Source of the DNA: Akkermansiaceae bacterium | GTDB lineage: Bacteria > Verrucomicrobiota > Verrucomicrobiia > Verrucomicrobiales > Akkermansiaceae | NCBI GenBank assembly: GCA_947462535.1 | Contig: CANHPN010000004.1 | Location: forward strand, 1-64,000 | Reading direction: 5' to 3' | Length of the DNA stretch: 64,000 nucleotides | Part shown: positions 8,400 through 19,379 of the stretch, piece by piece | How the letters are laid out: each line of letters begins with the position of its first letter | Position numbering within the stretch: the first letter of the stretch is position 1 | The notes under the pieces: model-generated | What the model was told of the DNA's origin: nothing | Databases searched by the model: none | Seen by the model: the letters and a program-made list of their open reading frames with translations, nothing else | Program-made: the position numbers and the translations under genes

Positions 8400-8427
8400 T
8401 TGATATTGACCGGCTCACCCCTAGCTT
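8400..8427 (+). promoter_or_regulatory. promoter: TTGATA-N16-TAGCTT
   Basis: Upstream of the Fur-like gene. Same TAGCTT(c/g)CGCC architecture as at 16254 and 17328. Confidence 0.5.
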
Positions 8428-8436
8428 GCCGCCGCG

Positions 8437-8865
8437 ATGGTCAGCAAAGCCCCAGACATTTTCCCAGAAATCGAGATCCCCGACGAGATCTCCGGCTTGA
8501 GAATGACGGCCCAGCGCCGCGAGGTTTACCGCCTTCTCCAGCAGGAGCGGAACCACCCGACCGCGAACGAAGTGTTCATGCGGGTGAAGGACCGGCTGCC
8601 GAACATCTCGCTGGCCACCGTTTACAACTGCCTCGAAGCCCTCGTCCAACACGGCATCATCCGGCAGGTGAATTTCGAGCGCGAGTCTTCCCGTTACTGC
8701 CCGAACCTCAGCGAGCACGGCCATTTCCATGACGCTGCCACCGGCGTCATCCACGACGTGGACTTCAAACCCGGTGTCAACCTCGCGGACGTCCTCAACC
8801 TCCCGCCCGGTGCCGTCATCGACGACGTCGAAATCACCCTTCGCGGCAAACTCGCCAGCGCCTGA
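8437..8865 (+). CDS. Fur-family transcriptional regulator, atypical metal site
   Basis: LRMTAQRREVYRLLQQERNHPTANEVFMRVKDRLPNISLATVYNCLEALVQHGIIRQV is the Fur winged helix. The usual C-terminal CxxC motifs are absent. Confidence 0.85.
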   Translation: MVSKAPDIFPEIEIPDEISGLRMTAQRREVYRLLQQERNHPTANEVFMRVKDRLPNISLATVYNCLEALVQHGIIRQVNFERESSRYCPNLSEHGHFHDAATGVIHDVDFKPGVNLADVLNLPPGAVIDDVEITLRGKLASA

Positions 8866-8895
8866 TCTCAAATTTTAAATCTCAAATTTCTTCCC

Positions 8896-9648
8896 ATGAG
8901 CCTGCACATCCAAGACCTCCACGCCACTCTCGAAAACGGCACCGAAATCCTCAAAGGCGTCAACCTCGACATCCCTAAGGGTGAAGTCCACGCCATCATG
9001 GGGCCTAACGGCTCCGGCAAATCCACCCTCTCCAAGGTGATCGCCGGCCATGAAAGCTACATCGTGACCGCCGGATCGGTGACCCAAGACGGCGAGGAAA
9101 TCCTCGGCAAGGGCATCGACGAGCGCTCGCGCGGCGGCATTTTCCTCGCCTTCCAATATCCGTCGGAAGTTCCCGGCGTCTCGAACGCCAACTTCATCCG
9201 CGCCGCCCTCCAGGCCCGTCTGCCGAAGGGCGAGGAAATCGACGCCGTCGCCTATTACAAGAACCTCTACTCGAAAATGGACCTGTTGGAAATGGACCGC
9301 AAGTTCACGGCCCGTGCCGTGAATGAAGGTTTCTCCGGCGGCGAAAAGAAGCGCAACGAGATCCTCCAGATGATGATGCTCGAACCGGAATACTGCATCC
9401 TCGACGAAACCGACTCCGGCCTCGACATCGACGCGCTCAAAATCGTCGCCAAGGGCGTCAACGCCATGCGCTCGCCCGACCGCGGCATGCTCCTCATCAC
9501 CCACTATCAGCGCCTGCTCGACTACATCAAGCCGGACTACGTCCACGTCATGGCGGAAGGCAGAATCGTCCGCTCCGGCGGCCCCGAGCTCGCCCACGAA
9601 CTGGAAAAAGACGGCTACGAGTTCCTCAAGGAACCAGCCCTCGCCTGA
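8896..9648 (+). CDS. sufC: Fe-S cluster assembly ATPase SufC
   Basis: [19 protein letters not shown] Walker [15 protein letters not shown] signature, [13 protein letters not shown]. Confidence 0.97.
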   Translation: MSLHIQDLHATLENGTEILKGVNLDIPKGEVHAIMGPNGSGKSTLSKVIAGHESYIVTAGSVTQDGEEILGKGIDERSRGGIFLAFQYPSEVPGVSNANFIRAALQARLPKGEEIDAVAYYKNLYSKMDLLEMDRKFTARAVNEGFSGGEKKRNEILQMMMLEPEYCILDETDSGLDIDALKIVAKGVNAMRSPDRGMLLITHYQRLLDYIKPDYVHVMAEGRIVRSGGPELAHELEKDGYEFLKEPALA

Positions 9649-9666
9649 GACTAACATTTCATCACC

Positions 9667-11103
9667 ATGTCCTACGACACCACAGACGTTCTGGATCTTG
9701 AAACCCGCGAGGCGATCGACATCGACCGCACCAAGGGCGACTTCACCTTTCCGGAGCGCAACAAATTCGACGCCGGTCGCGGCCTGACCTCCGCCACTGT
9801 CGATTACATCTCCGACGTGAAAAACGACCCGGACTGGGTCCGCGAGTTCCGTCACAAGGCGCTCAAGGTATTCCAGGACAAGCCGATGCCGACCAACTGG
9901 GCGACCAAGGACTTGGAAGCCATCGACTTCGACATCATCCGCTATTATCTCTCCGACGGTGAGAAGCCCAAGCGCTCGTGGGACGACGTGCCCGCCGACG
10001 TTCTGGAAACCTTCGAGCGTCTCGGCATCCCCCAACAGGAACGCGCGTTCCTCGCCGGCGTGGAAGCCCAGTTCGACTCTGAAGCCGCCTACTCGAATGT
10101 GAAGGAAGAGCTGACGAAACAAGGCGTCATCTTCTGCAACTCCACCGAAGGCTTGAAGGAGCACGAGGAAATTTTCCGCCCTTGGTTCGGCAAAGTCATC
10201 CCGACCGGCGACAATAAGTTCTCCGCGCTGAACTCCGCGGTTTTCTCCGGCGGCTCGTTCATTTACATCCCGAAAGGCGTGAAGCTGAAGCAGCCGCTCC
10301 AAGCCTATTTCCGGATCAATTCGGAGAACTTCGGCCAGTTCGAGCGCACGCTCATCATCGCGGACGAAGGCGCAGAGCTGATGTACATGGAAGGCTGCAC
10401 CGCTCCGAAATTCGAGACCGCCACGCTGCACTCCGCCGTCGTCGAACTCGTCGCGCTCAAGGGCGCGAAGATCCAATACGTCACCGTGCAGAACTGGTCG
10501 TCCAACGTCTTCAACCTCGTCACCAAGCGCGGCATCGCGATGGAAGACGCGGAAGTTAGGTGGATCGACTGCAACATCGGCTCGCGTCTCACGATGAAAT
10601 ATCCCGGCGTCATCATGAAGGGTAAGCGCGCCCGCGGTGAGGTCATTTCCATCGCCCTCGCCAACACCGGCCAGCACCAGGACACCGGGGCGAAAATGAT
10701 CCACGCCGCCGATGACACGACATCCAACGTTGTTTCCAAATCCATCTCCGTCGGTGAAGGCCGCTCCACCTACCGCGGCCAGGTCTTCATTCCGAAGCAC
10801 CTCAAGGGCTGCAAGAACAACACCGAGTGCGACGCCCTGCTCATCAACAGCCACAGCCGCACCGACACCTATCCGGCCATCACCGTGAAGGGCAACCAGC
10901 ACGCCACCCAGCACGAGGCATCCGTCAGCCAGGTCTCCGACGACATGCTCTTCTACATGCAGCAGCGCGGCCTCAACGAAGGCCAGGCCATGTCGCTCGC
11001 CGTCAACGGCTTCATCAACGACCTCGTCCGCGAGTTCCCGATGGAATATTCCGTCGAACTCAAGCGCCTCATCGATCTGGAAATGGAAGGCTCGGTGGGC
11101 TGA
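9667..11103 (+). CDS. sufB: Fe-S cluster assembly protein SufB
   Basis: 478 aa; [52 protein letters not shown] and the C-terminal [34 protein letters not shown]. Confidence 0.97.
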   Translation: MSYDTTDVLDLETREAIDIDRTKGDFTFPERNKFDAGRGLTSATVDYISDVKNDPDWVREFRHKALKVFQDKPMPTNWATKDLEAIDFDIIRYYLSDGEKPKRSWDDVPADVLETFERLGIPQQERAFLAGVEAQFDSEAAYSNVKEELTKQGVIFCNSTEGLKEHEEIFRPWFGKVIPTGDNKFSALNSAVFSGGSFIYIPKGVKLKQPLQAYFRINSENFGQFERTLIIADEGAELMYMEGCTAPKFETATLHSAVVELVALKGAKIQYVTVQNWSSNVFNLVTKRGIAMEDAEVRWIDCNIGSRLTMKYPGVIMKGKRARGEVISIALANTGQHQDTGAKMIHAADDTTSNVVSKSISVGEGRSTYRGQVFIPKHLKGCKNNTECDALLINSHSRTDTYPAITVKGNQHATQHEASVSQVSDDMLFYMQQRGLNEGQAMSLAVNGFINDLVREFPMEYSVELKRLIDLEMEGSVG

Positions 11104-11128
11104 CCCTGAAATCGCAACTTACTTTTCA

Positions 11129-12436
11129 ATGAGCCTTATCCTCGACTCACCCAGTTCCATGCTTACGACCGCCCCGGAGACCCCGGCTTATCTACCCGCT
11201 TGGTTTGCCGCCCGCCAGCAGTCCGCTTGGCAGCGTTTTCTCGCCATTCCAGCGCCGAAACGCGGCGATGAGACCTGGCGCTTCTCCAGCATCAAGCAGC
11301 TCGATTTCTCCTCGTTCCGCAAAACTCCGGTTAGCGGTGCGAATGATTTGATCGCCCGCTCCACCGGCCTCGAAGCGCCTGCCGCGAAGCTGGTCTTCGT
11401 CAACGACGAACTCGTCCATGTGGAATCCCGTCTCCCGGAAGGCGTCATCTGCCTGCCGCTCGCCGAGGCGCTCGTCTCTCACAGCGATCTGGTGCAAACG
11501 CATTTCATGAAGCAGGAAACGCGTCTCGGGTCCGCCAAGTTCGCCGCGCTGCATGAAGCGTCCCTGACGAACGGCTTGTTCGTCCATGTTTCCGACAAAG
11601 TGGAAGTCGAGGGAACCATCGAGGTTCATCACTGGATCGCGGGAGAAAACACAGTGATCTTCCCGCACACGTTGGTCGTCACGGGCAAGAGCTCGAAAGT
11701 CCGCGTGGTGGACATTTTCCGATCGGCGGATGATGTCGCACCCGGCCTCGCCATCGCCGTCAACGATCTATCCGCCGGCCAGAACTCGCAGCTCGATTAC
11801 GTCGCGATCCAGGCTTTCAACGAAGTCACCCGCGTCATCCAGATCAACGAAACGTCCGCGTTCCGCGATGCATCGGCCACCGGATTCATCCTCAACACCG
11901 GCGCTTCCTGGGCGCGTAATGAAACGCTCTCCCGCCTCGAAGGCCCGGGGTCGCGCTCTGACATGCTCTCGGTTTCCATCCCGGCGCATGAGCAGGAATA
12001 TGACCAGCGCACCTTCCAGCACCACGTTTCGGAAGGTGCTTACTCCGACCTGCTTTACAAGAATTCCCTCTACGACCATGCCCGCACCATTTTCTCCGGG
12101 CTCATCTTCGTGGACAAGGATGCGCACCACACCGACGCCTATCAGACCTGCCGTAACCTGCTGATGAGCGACACCTGCGAGGCCAATTCCATGCCCGGCC
12201 TGGAAATCAACGCCGACCAGGTGAAGTGCTCGCACGGCAGCACGTCCTCCCAGATCAGCGACGAGGAGATCTTCTACCTCCGCGCCCGCGGCATCGATCC
12301 GGTGAACGCCCGCCAGCTCATCGCCCGCGGCTTCTCCGTGGATGTCGTCGAGCGCCTGAAGAACAATGAAGTCGAGGAACTCGTCCTCAAATTCATCGAC
12401 GACAAGTTCGCCCACATCTCTTCCCGCGGAGCTTAG
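11129..12436 (+). CDS. sufD: Fe-S cluster assembly protein SufD
   Basis: Follows sufB; QISDEEIFYLRARGIDPVNARQLIARGFSVDVVERL. Confidence 0.95.
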   Translation: MSLILDSPSSMLTTAPETPAYLPAWFAARQQSAWQRFLAIPAPKRGDETWRFSSIKQLDFSSFRKTPVSGANDLIARSTGLEAPAAKLVFVNDELVHVESRLPEGVICLPLAEALVSHSDLVQTHFMKQETRLGSAKFAALHEASLTNGLFVHVSDKVEVEGTIEVHHWIAGENTVIFPHTLVVTGKSSKVRVVDIFRSADDVAPGLAIAVNDLSAGQNSQLDYVAIQAFNEVTRVIQINETSAFRDASATGFILNTGASWARNETLSRLEGPGSRSDMLSVSIPAHEQEYDQRTFQHHVSEGAYSDLLYKNSLYDHARTIFSGLIFVDKDAHHTDAYQTCRNLLMSDTCEANSMPGLEINADQVKCSHGSTSSQISDEEIFYLRARGIDPVNARQLIARGFSVDVVERLKNNEVEELVLKFIDDKFAHISSRGA

Positions 12437-12440
12437 GACG

Positions 12441-12461
12441 CCCAAAATCAAATTGGGTTTT
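12441..12461 (+). terminator. weak intrinsic terminator after sufD
   Basis: CCCAA-aatcaaa-TTGGG-TTTT immediately 3' of the sufD stop. Confidence 0.4.
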
Positions 12462-12578
12462 GATGACTCTGATCCTTCTGAAAAAGAGGGTTTTTTGGAT
12501 TGGCGGGGCTGTGAAAAAACCAAAGATTTTTTTCTTCGTGACGGGAAGAAGTTGGCTGGTAAAAGCTCGCAGCGGATT

Positions 12579-13574
12579 ATGGCGGGCAAGTTAACATACC
12601 AACAGGCAGGAGTGGACACGCGCAAAGCGGCCGCTCTGGTGGGCGACATCGGCACTCACGTGCGCAGAACTCAACAGACACGCAAGTTGTGGGGGGCTTT
12701 CGGGCTTTTCGCCGCTTGTTACGACCTGAGCAGCTACAAGGAGCCAGTCATGATGACCGGCTGCGACGGCGTCGGGACGAAGCTGGAACTGCTGCTGGAG
12801 CACGATCTTCTCGAAACGGCAGGCAAGGATCTCGTCGCCATGAGCGTGAACGACATCCTCACCACCGGCGGTGATGCGCTGCTTTTCCTCGATTACATCG
12901 GCATCGCGGCGCTGCATGAGGAGAAAATCACCCGGCTGATTTCCGGGATGGCGGATTACCTCGAGGCATGCGACTGCATCCTCGCCGGCGGCGAAACCGC
13001 AGAAATGCCGGGCATCGTCCCCGTGGACGTGATCGAACTCTCCGGATTCTGCATCGGCTGCGCCGAAAAGCCCGATCTGATCGACCCGACCACCGTCGCC
13101 GTCGGCGACGTGCTCATCGGCTACGCCTCCGACAGCATCCACGCCAACGGCTGGTCGCTCGTCCGCCGCGTGCTCAACGAATTTCCCGGCGAAGTCACCG
13201 ACGAGGAGCTCCACGCCTGGCTCAAGCCGACGCGTCTCTATCACGACGTCACCCGCGATTTGAAGAAATCCGGGGTGAAGCCAAAAGCGATGTCTCACAT
13301 CACCGGCGGCGGCCTGCCGGAAAACCTCGAGCGGCTGTTCCGCGGCATGGGGGCCGATCTGGAAATCCCGAAATGGAGTCTTCCCGGCATTGAAAAACTT
13401 CTCTCCCACGTCGATGCGGAAGACCGCTTCCACACCTTCAACATGGGCATCGGCTGGGTGGCGATCGTCGCCGAGGCGGATGTCGAGGCGGCGCTCAAAG
13501 CGGGCGACGGCGGCACGGTTTTAGGCCGGATGGTGCCTGAAGAAGGTGTCCGCGTTTGCGTAACCGGCGAGTGA
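12579..13574 (+). CDS. purM: phosphoribosylformylglycinamidine cyclo-ligase
   Basis: TYQQAGVDTRKA...MTGCDGVGTKLELLLEHD...MSVNDILTTGGDALLFLDYI; ATG at 12579. Confidence 0.95.
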   Translation: MAGKLTYQQAGVDTRKAAALVGDIGTHVRRTQQTRKLWGAFGLFAACYDLSSYKEPVMMTGCDGVGTKLELLLEHDLLETAGKDLVAMSVNDILTTGGDALLFLDYIGIAALHEEKITRLISGMADYLEACDCILAGGETAEMPGIVPVDVIELSGFCIGCAEKPDLIDPTTVAVGDVLIGYASDSIHANGWSLVRRVLNEFPGEVTDEELHAWLKPTRLYHDVTRDLKKSGVKPKAMSHITGGGLPENLERLFRGMGADLEIPKWSLPGIEKLLSHVDAEDRFHTFNMGIGWVAIVAEADVEAALKAGDGGTVLGRMVPEEGVRVCVTGE

Positions 13575-13593
13575 CACTAAGATTTCCCCACGA

Positions 13594-15519
13594 ATGAGCG
13601 ACTTCCTCACCCACGAATGCGGAATCGCCGCAGTGCGACTCCGCAAGCCGCTGGCTTATTATTACGACCGCTACGGCACCTGTCTCTGGGGGCTGAACAA
13701 GCTGTTCCTCCTGATGGAAAAACAGCGCAACCGCGGCCAGGACGGCACCGGGATCGGCTGCGTGAAAATCGACATGCCGATCGGCCAGTCCTACGTCCAC
13801 CGCCGCCGGGGCGTGGAAAAGGACGCGCTGTCCGAGATTTTCCGCAAGGAAACCAAGGATTTCTATAAAATGTCCCGCAAGGGCCTGCTGAACGCCAAGG
13901 ACCCGGCGAGTGTGAAAAAGCACTTCGATTTCGGCGGTGAAATCCTTATCGGCCACCTGCGCTACGGGACTTCCGGGGAGTTTGACGCCGGCTGCTGCCA
14001 CCCGTATCTGCGCCGCAGCAACTGGCCGACGCGGACACTGATGGTGATGGGGAACTTCAACATGACCAACGCCGGTCAGCTCAACGAGGTGCTCATCGAC
14101 CGCGGCCAGCACCCGGTGTTCGGCACCGACACGCAGACCGTGCTGGAGGAAATCGGCTATCATCTCGACGAGGCGCACACCGACCTTTACCGCCATCTGC
14201 GCGACTCGGGAGTGCCCGGCGCGGAAATCCCGGCCATGATTTCGGCAGGCTTGGACGTTCCCAGACTGGTCGCGGAATCCGCCGCCGCCTGGGACGGCGG
14301 TTACGCGATTTGCGGCGTCATCGGCAACGGCGACATGTTCGTCATGCGCGACCCGCACGGCATCCGCCCCTGTCACATGTTAGTGACTGACGAGGTCATC
14401 GCCTTCTCCTCCGAGCGGGTGCCGCTGATGACCGTGTTCGAAGCAGATGCCAGCGAGGTCAAAGCGGTTGATCCCGGCTCGATGATCACCATCAAGTCGG
14501 ACGGTTTGATGTCCGACTCCGCCTTCACGCCGCCGCGGCGCTACACGCCTTGCTCGTTTGAGAAGATCTATTTCTCCCGTGGCAACGACCCGCAGATTTA
14601 CCGCGAGCGGAAAGCGATGGGCGCCGCGCTCGTCTCACAGGTCGTCGAGTCCATCGGCGGCGCGTTTGACAAGACCGTCTTTTCCTTCATTCCTAACACC
14701 GCAGAAACGGCGTATTACGGCCTGATGGACGGCCTCCGCCTCTATCGCCGCCAGGAAGTGCGCTCGGAAATTTTGAAGGCCTCCAGCGAAGGCACCCTCA
14801 CGCCCGAGCTGGTCGATGATCTAATCCTCCGCAACTGGCCGAAGGGCGAGAAAATCGCGCACAAGGACATCAAGATGCGGACCTTCATCTCGCAGGAAAA
14901 AGGCCGCGACCAGATGGTTTCCCACGTTTACGACATTACCTACGGCGTCGTGAAACCGGGGGATTTCCTCGTCGCGCTCGATGACTCGATCGTCCGCGGC
15001 ACCACGCTCAAGCAGTCGATCCTCAAGATCCTCGCCCGCACCAAGCCATCGAAGATCGTCGTCTGCTCCACCGCGCCGCAGATCCGTTATCCGGATTGTT
15101 ATGGCATCGACATGTCGGAGCTCGGCAAGTTCATCGCCTTCGCCGCCGCCGTCGCGCTGCACCGCCGGGCGGGCAGGCAGTCGCTGTTAGACCGGATTTA
15201 CGACGACTGCCAGGCGGAGCTCAAGCTGCCCGCCGCCGAACGCAAGAACCGCGTCCAAGCGGTTTACCAGGCGTTCACCGATGAGGAGATTTCCGCCGAA
15301 GTCAGCCGGATGGTCTATCCGGAAGGCATCGAGTGGCACGGCGAGGTGCAGGTGATTTTTCAAAGCATCGACAACCTCCACGCCTCGATCAAGGGCGACT
15401 GCGGCGACTGGTATTTCACCGGAAACTACCCGACTCCGGGCGGCTACTCGATGGTCAACCAGGCCTACCTCCGCTGGTATGAAGGCGTCGGCGGGCGGAG
15501 TTACGATTTGCCGCTGTGA
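13594..15519 (+). CDS. purF: amidophosphoribosyltransferase-like protein (class II glutamine amidotransferase + PRTase)
   Basis: HECGIAAVRL N-terminal nucleophile context, RNRGQDGTGIG, LIGHLRYGTSG, DDSIVRGTTLKQSI PRPP loop. Confidence 0.9.
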   Translation: MSDFLTHECGIAAVRLRKPLAYYYDRYGTCLWGLNKLFLLMEKQRNRGQDGTGIGCVKIDMPIGQSYVHRRRGVEKDALSEIFRKETKDFYKMSRKGLLNAKDPASVKKHFDFGGEILIGHLRYGTSGEFDAGCCHPYLRRSNWPTRTLMVMGNFNMTNAGQLNEVLIDRGQHPVFGTDTQTVLEEIGYHLDEAHTDLYRHLRDSGVPGAEIPAMISAGLDVPRLVAESAAAWDGGYAICGVIGNGDMFVMRDPHGIRPCHMLVTDEVIAFSSERVPLMTVFEADASEVKAVDPGSMITIKSDGLMSDSAFTPPRRYTPCSFEKIYFSRGNDPQIYRERKAMGAALVSQVVESIGGAFDKTVFSFIPNTAETAYYGLMDGLRLYRRQEVRSEILKASSEGTLTPELVDDLILRNWPKGEKIAHKDIKMRTFISQEKGRDQMVSHVYDITYGVVKPGDFLVALDDSIVRGTTLKQSILKILARTKPSKIVVCSTAPQIRYPDCYGIDMSELGKFIAFAAAVALHRRAGRQSLLDRIYDDCQAELKLPAAERKNRVQAVYQAFTDEEISAEVSRMVYPEGIEWHGEVQVIFQSIDNLHASIKGDCGDWYFTGNYPTPGGYSMVNQAYLRWYEGVGGRSYDLPL

Positions 15520-15534
15520 GGCTCCGTTAGCGGC

Positions 15535-16104
15535 TCACTCGTCGAGCAGTGAGCTGCGCGTGAAGAGTGAGATGACGTGCACGCCGCGGGCCTCGATGGC
15601 TTGGCGGCCGCCTTCCTCGCGGTCCACGAGGACCAGCGCGAAGGCGACTTTCCCGCCTTCGCGCTCGATGGCGTCGATGGCTTTCAGCGTCGAGCCGCCG
15701 GTGGTGATAACGTCATCGACTACGATGACGGTGTTGCCGGAATGGAAATTCCCTTCGATTTGTTTGCCCGCGCCATGGCCTTTGGGCTCCTTGCGGACGG
15801 TGAAGACCTGAAGCGCTTCGGCGGGGCTTTTCATGGCGGAAGCCATGCCGACGGCGAGGGAGATCGGGTCAGCGCCGAGGGTCATGCCGCCGATGGCGTC
15901 GATCTTGAGGTGCTCGGAATGGATCTTGGAACGGATGGCGTGCCAGCCGAGGTCGCCGATGAGAAGGGCTCCGAAGGGATCGAGCGCAGTGACCCGGCAG
16001 TCGATGTAGAGGTCGCTTTGCGCGCCGGAGGCGAGGGTGAAGTTGCCGGTGCGGACGGATTTCTGGAGGAGGAGTTTTTTGAGGGCGGACGCGGTTTGGA
16101 GCAT
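15535..16104 (-). CDS. pyrE: orotate phosphoribosyltransferase
   Basis: VRTGNFTLASGAQSDLYIDCR and TVIVVDDVITTGGSTLKAIDAI. Confidence 0.93.
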   Translation of the reverse strand: MLQTASALKKLLLQKSVRTGNFTLASGAQSDLYIDCRVTALDPFGALLIGDLGWHAIRSKIHSEHLKIDAIGGMTLGADPISLAVGMASAMKSPAEALQVFTVRKEPKGHGAGKQIEGNFHSGNTVIVVDDVITTGGSTLKAIDAIEREGGKVAFALVLVDREEGGRQAIEARGVHVISLFTRSSLLDE

Positions 16105-16253
16105 GGCGGGATGATGGGGTGAAAGGGGAAATGGTGGAAAGCGGAAAAAGTAGTCCAGGACCTCAGTCGACTTCAGTCCGTTCTTCCTCTTGCTCTCGAT
16201 CACCCACTTTCAGGCATCAACGTCTTCCCGCGAAAAATTTCCCCTTTTTCGGA

Positions 16254-16282
16254 TTGCCACTGGGAGAAGCCGTCCCTAGCTT
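16254..16282 (+). promoter_or_regulatory. promoter: TTGCCA-N17-TAGCTT
   Basis: Upstream of the small basic protein gene; TAGCTTCCGCC context identical to 17351. Confidence 0.55.
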
Positions 16283-16314
16283 CCGCCTCCCGCAATCTTT
16301 AACCTCATTCCGAG

Positions 16315-16470
16315 ATGTCCAAGCACAACAGCCTCAAGTCCAGCGCCACCGTCGGCGGCAAACGTTCCGTTCTCAAGCGCTTCGAGCGAGTCAAGCTCCT
16401 CAAGGAGCGCGGCGAATGGAAAGCCGGCAAGTCCCCAGTCGGACTTCCGAAGACCAAGCACGAGGGCTAA
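16315..16470 (+). CDS. small basic protein, Chlamydiae/Verrucomicrobia family (TIGR04137-like)
   Basis: 51 aa: MSKHNSLKSSATVGGKRSVLKRFERVKLLKERGEWKAGKSPVGLPKTKHEG. Not in the ORF track. Confidence 0.85.
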   Translation: MSKHNSLKSSATVGGKRSVLKRFERVKLLKERGEWKAGKSPVGLPKTKHEG

Positions 16471-16548
16471 TCCCCTGGCTGCTTCGGACGCAACCATTTT
16501 CTAAAACGCGCGGATCCCACCGGGTTCGCGCCTTTTGCATTTATTCCC

Positions 16549-17313
16549 ATGGCAACCCACGAAGGCACCCGCCTCAATAAATACCTCGCCTCCTGCGCGG
16601 TCGGCTCGCGCCGCGCCTGCGACGAGCTCATCAAGGCCGGACGCGTCGAGGTCAATGGCAGCCCATGCGTCAACATGGGCACCCGCATCAACCCCGGCGA
16701 CCACGTGAAGGTGGACGGCAAGCGGGTGGCTCAGCGCGAGACGATGATCATCGCCTTTCACAAGCCGCGCGGCTTCGTCTGCACCCGTGAGGACGAGCTC
16801 GGACGCGCCACGATTTACTCGATGTTGCCGGCCTCGCTGCACTCGCTACACCACGTCGGCCGACTGGACATGGACTCGGAGGGCCTGCTGATTCTGACTA
16901 ACGACGGCGACCTTTCGCAGCAGTTGATGCACCCGTCGAAATCCATCGAGAAGGAATATCTCGTCACCTCGAACCAAGCGTTCGAGAACGCCCATCTCGA
17001 CCAATTCCTCGAAGGCGTCTTCACGACCGAGGGGAAGTTGAAGGCGAAATCCATCGAGCGGCTTTCCTCCCGCCGTCTCAAGGTGGTGCTCGACCACGGC
17101 GCGAAACGCCAGATCCGCGTGATGTTCGACACGCTCGGCTATCAGGTCACCAAGCTGCTGCGCGTCCGTATTGGCGCGTTGTGGCTCGGCGATCTGGAAC
17201 CCGGTGCCTGGGCGGCTTTGAACGCTTTGGAAATCCAGATGCTGCTCGGAAATCCGAAACCCGCGAAGAAGCGCGAGGTCTCGGACGAGACCCGTAAAAA
17301 AAGACCCACCTAA
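16549..17313 (+). CDS. rRNA pseudouridine synthase, RsuA/RluB family
   Basis: S4-like LNKYLASCAVGSRRACDELIKAGRVEVNG and HVGRLDMDSEGLLILTNDG. Confidence 0.93.
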   Translation: MATHEGTRLNKYLASCAVGSRRACDELIKAGRVEVNGSPCVNMGTRINPGDHVKVDGKRVAQRETMIIAFHKPRGFVCTREDELGRATIYSMLPASLHSLHHVGRLDMDSEGLLILTNDGDLSQQLMHPSKSIEKEYLVTSNQAFENAHLDQFLEGVFTTEGKLKAKSIERLSSRRLKVVLDHGAKRQIRVMFDTLGYQVTKLLRVRIGALWLGDLEPGAWAALNALEIQMLLGNPKPAKKREVSDETRKKRPT

Positions 17314-17327
17314 GGCATGCTCAGTGC

Positions 17328-17356
17328 TTGCCTCAGACAGAATGGTTTCCTAGCTT
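17328..17356 (+). promoter_or_regulatory. promoter: TTGCCT-N17-TAGCTT
   Basis: Upstream of the acs gene; TAGCTTCCGCC context. Confidence 0.55.
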
Positions 17357-17406
17357 CCGCCCGCAATATGAGGCCTGCTTTGTCCCGCCAGAAAATTTGA
17401 GAATCC

Positions 17407-19362
<1,956 letters not shown>

Positions 19363-19379
19363 GCCAAACGGCCTTTTTC

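Noticed and set aside
8875-10914. 679-aa minus-strand ORF opposite sufC/sufB
   Set aside because: Composition (G/V/D/E/F-rich) is typical of reverse-complement shadows of high-GC genes; sufC and sufB are unambiguous on the plus strand.
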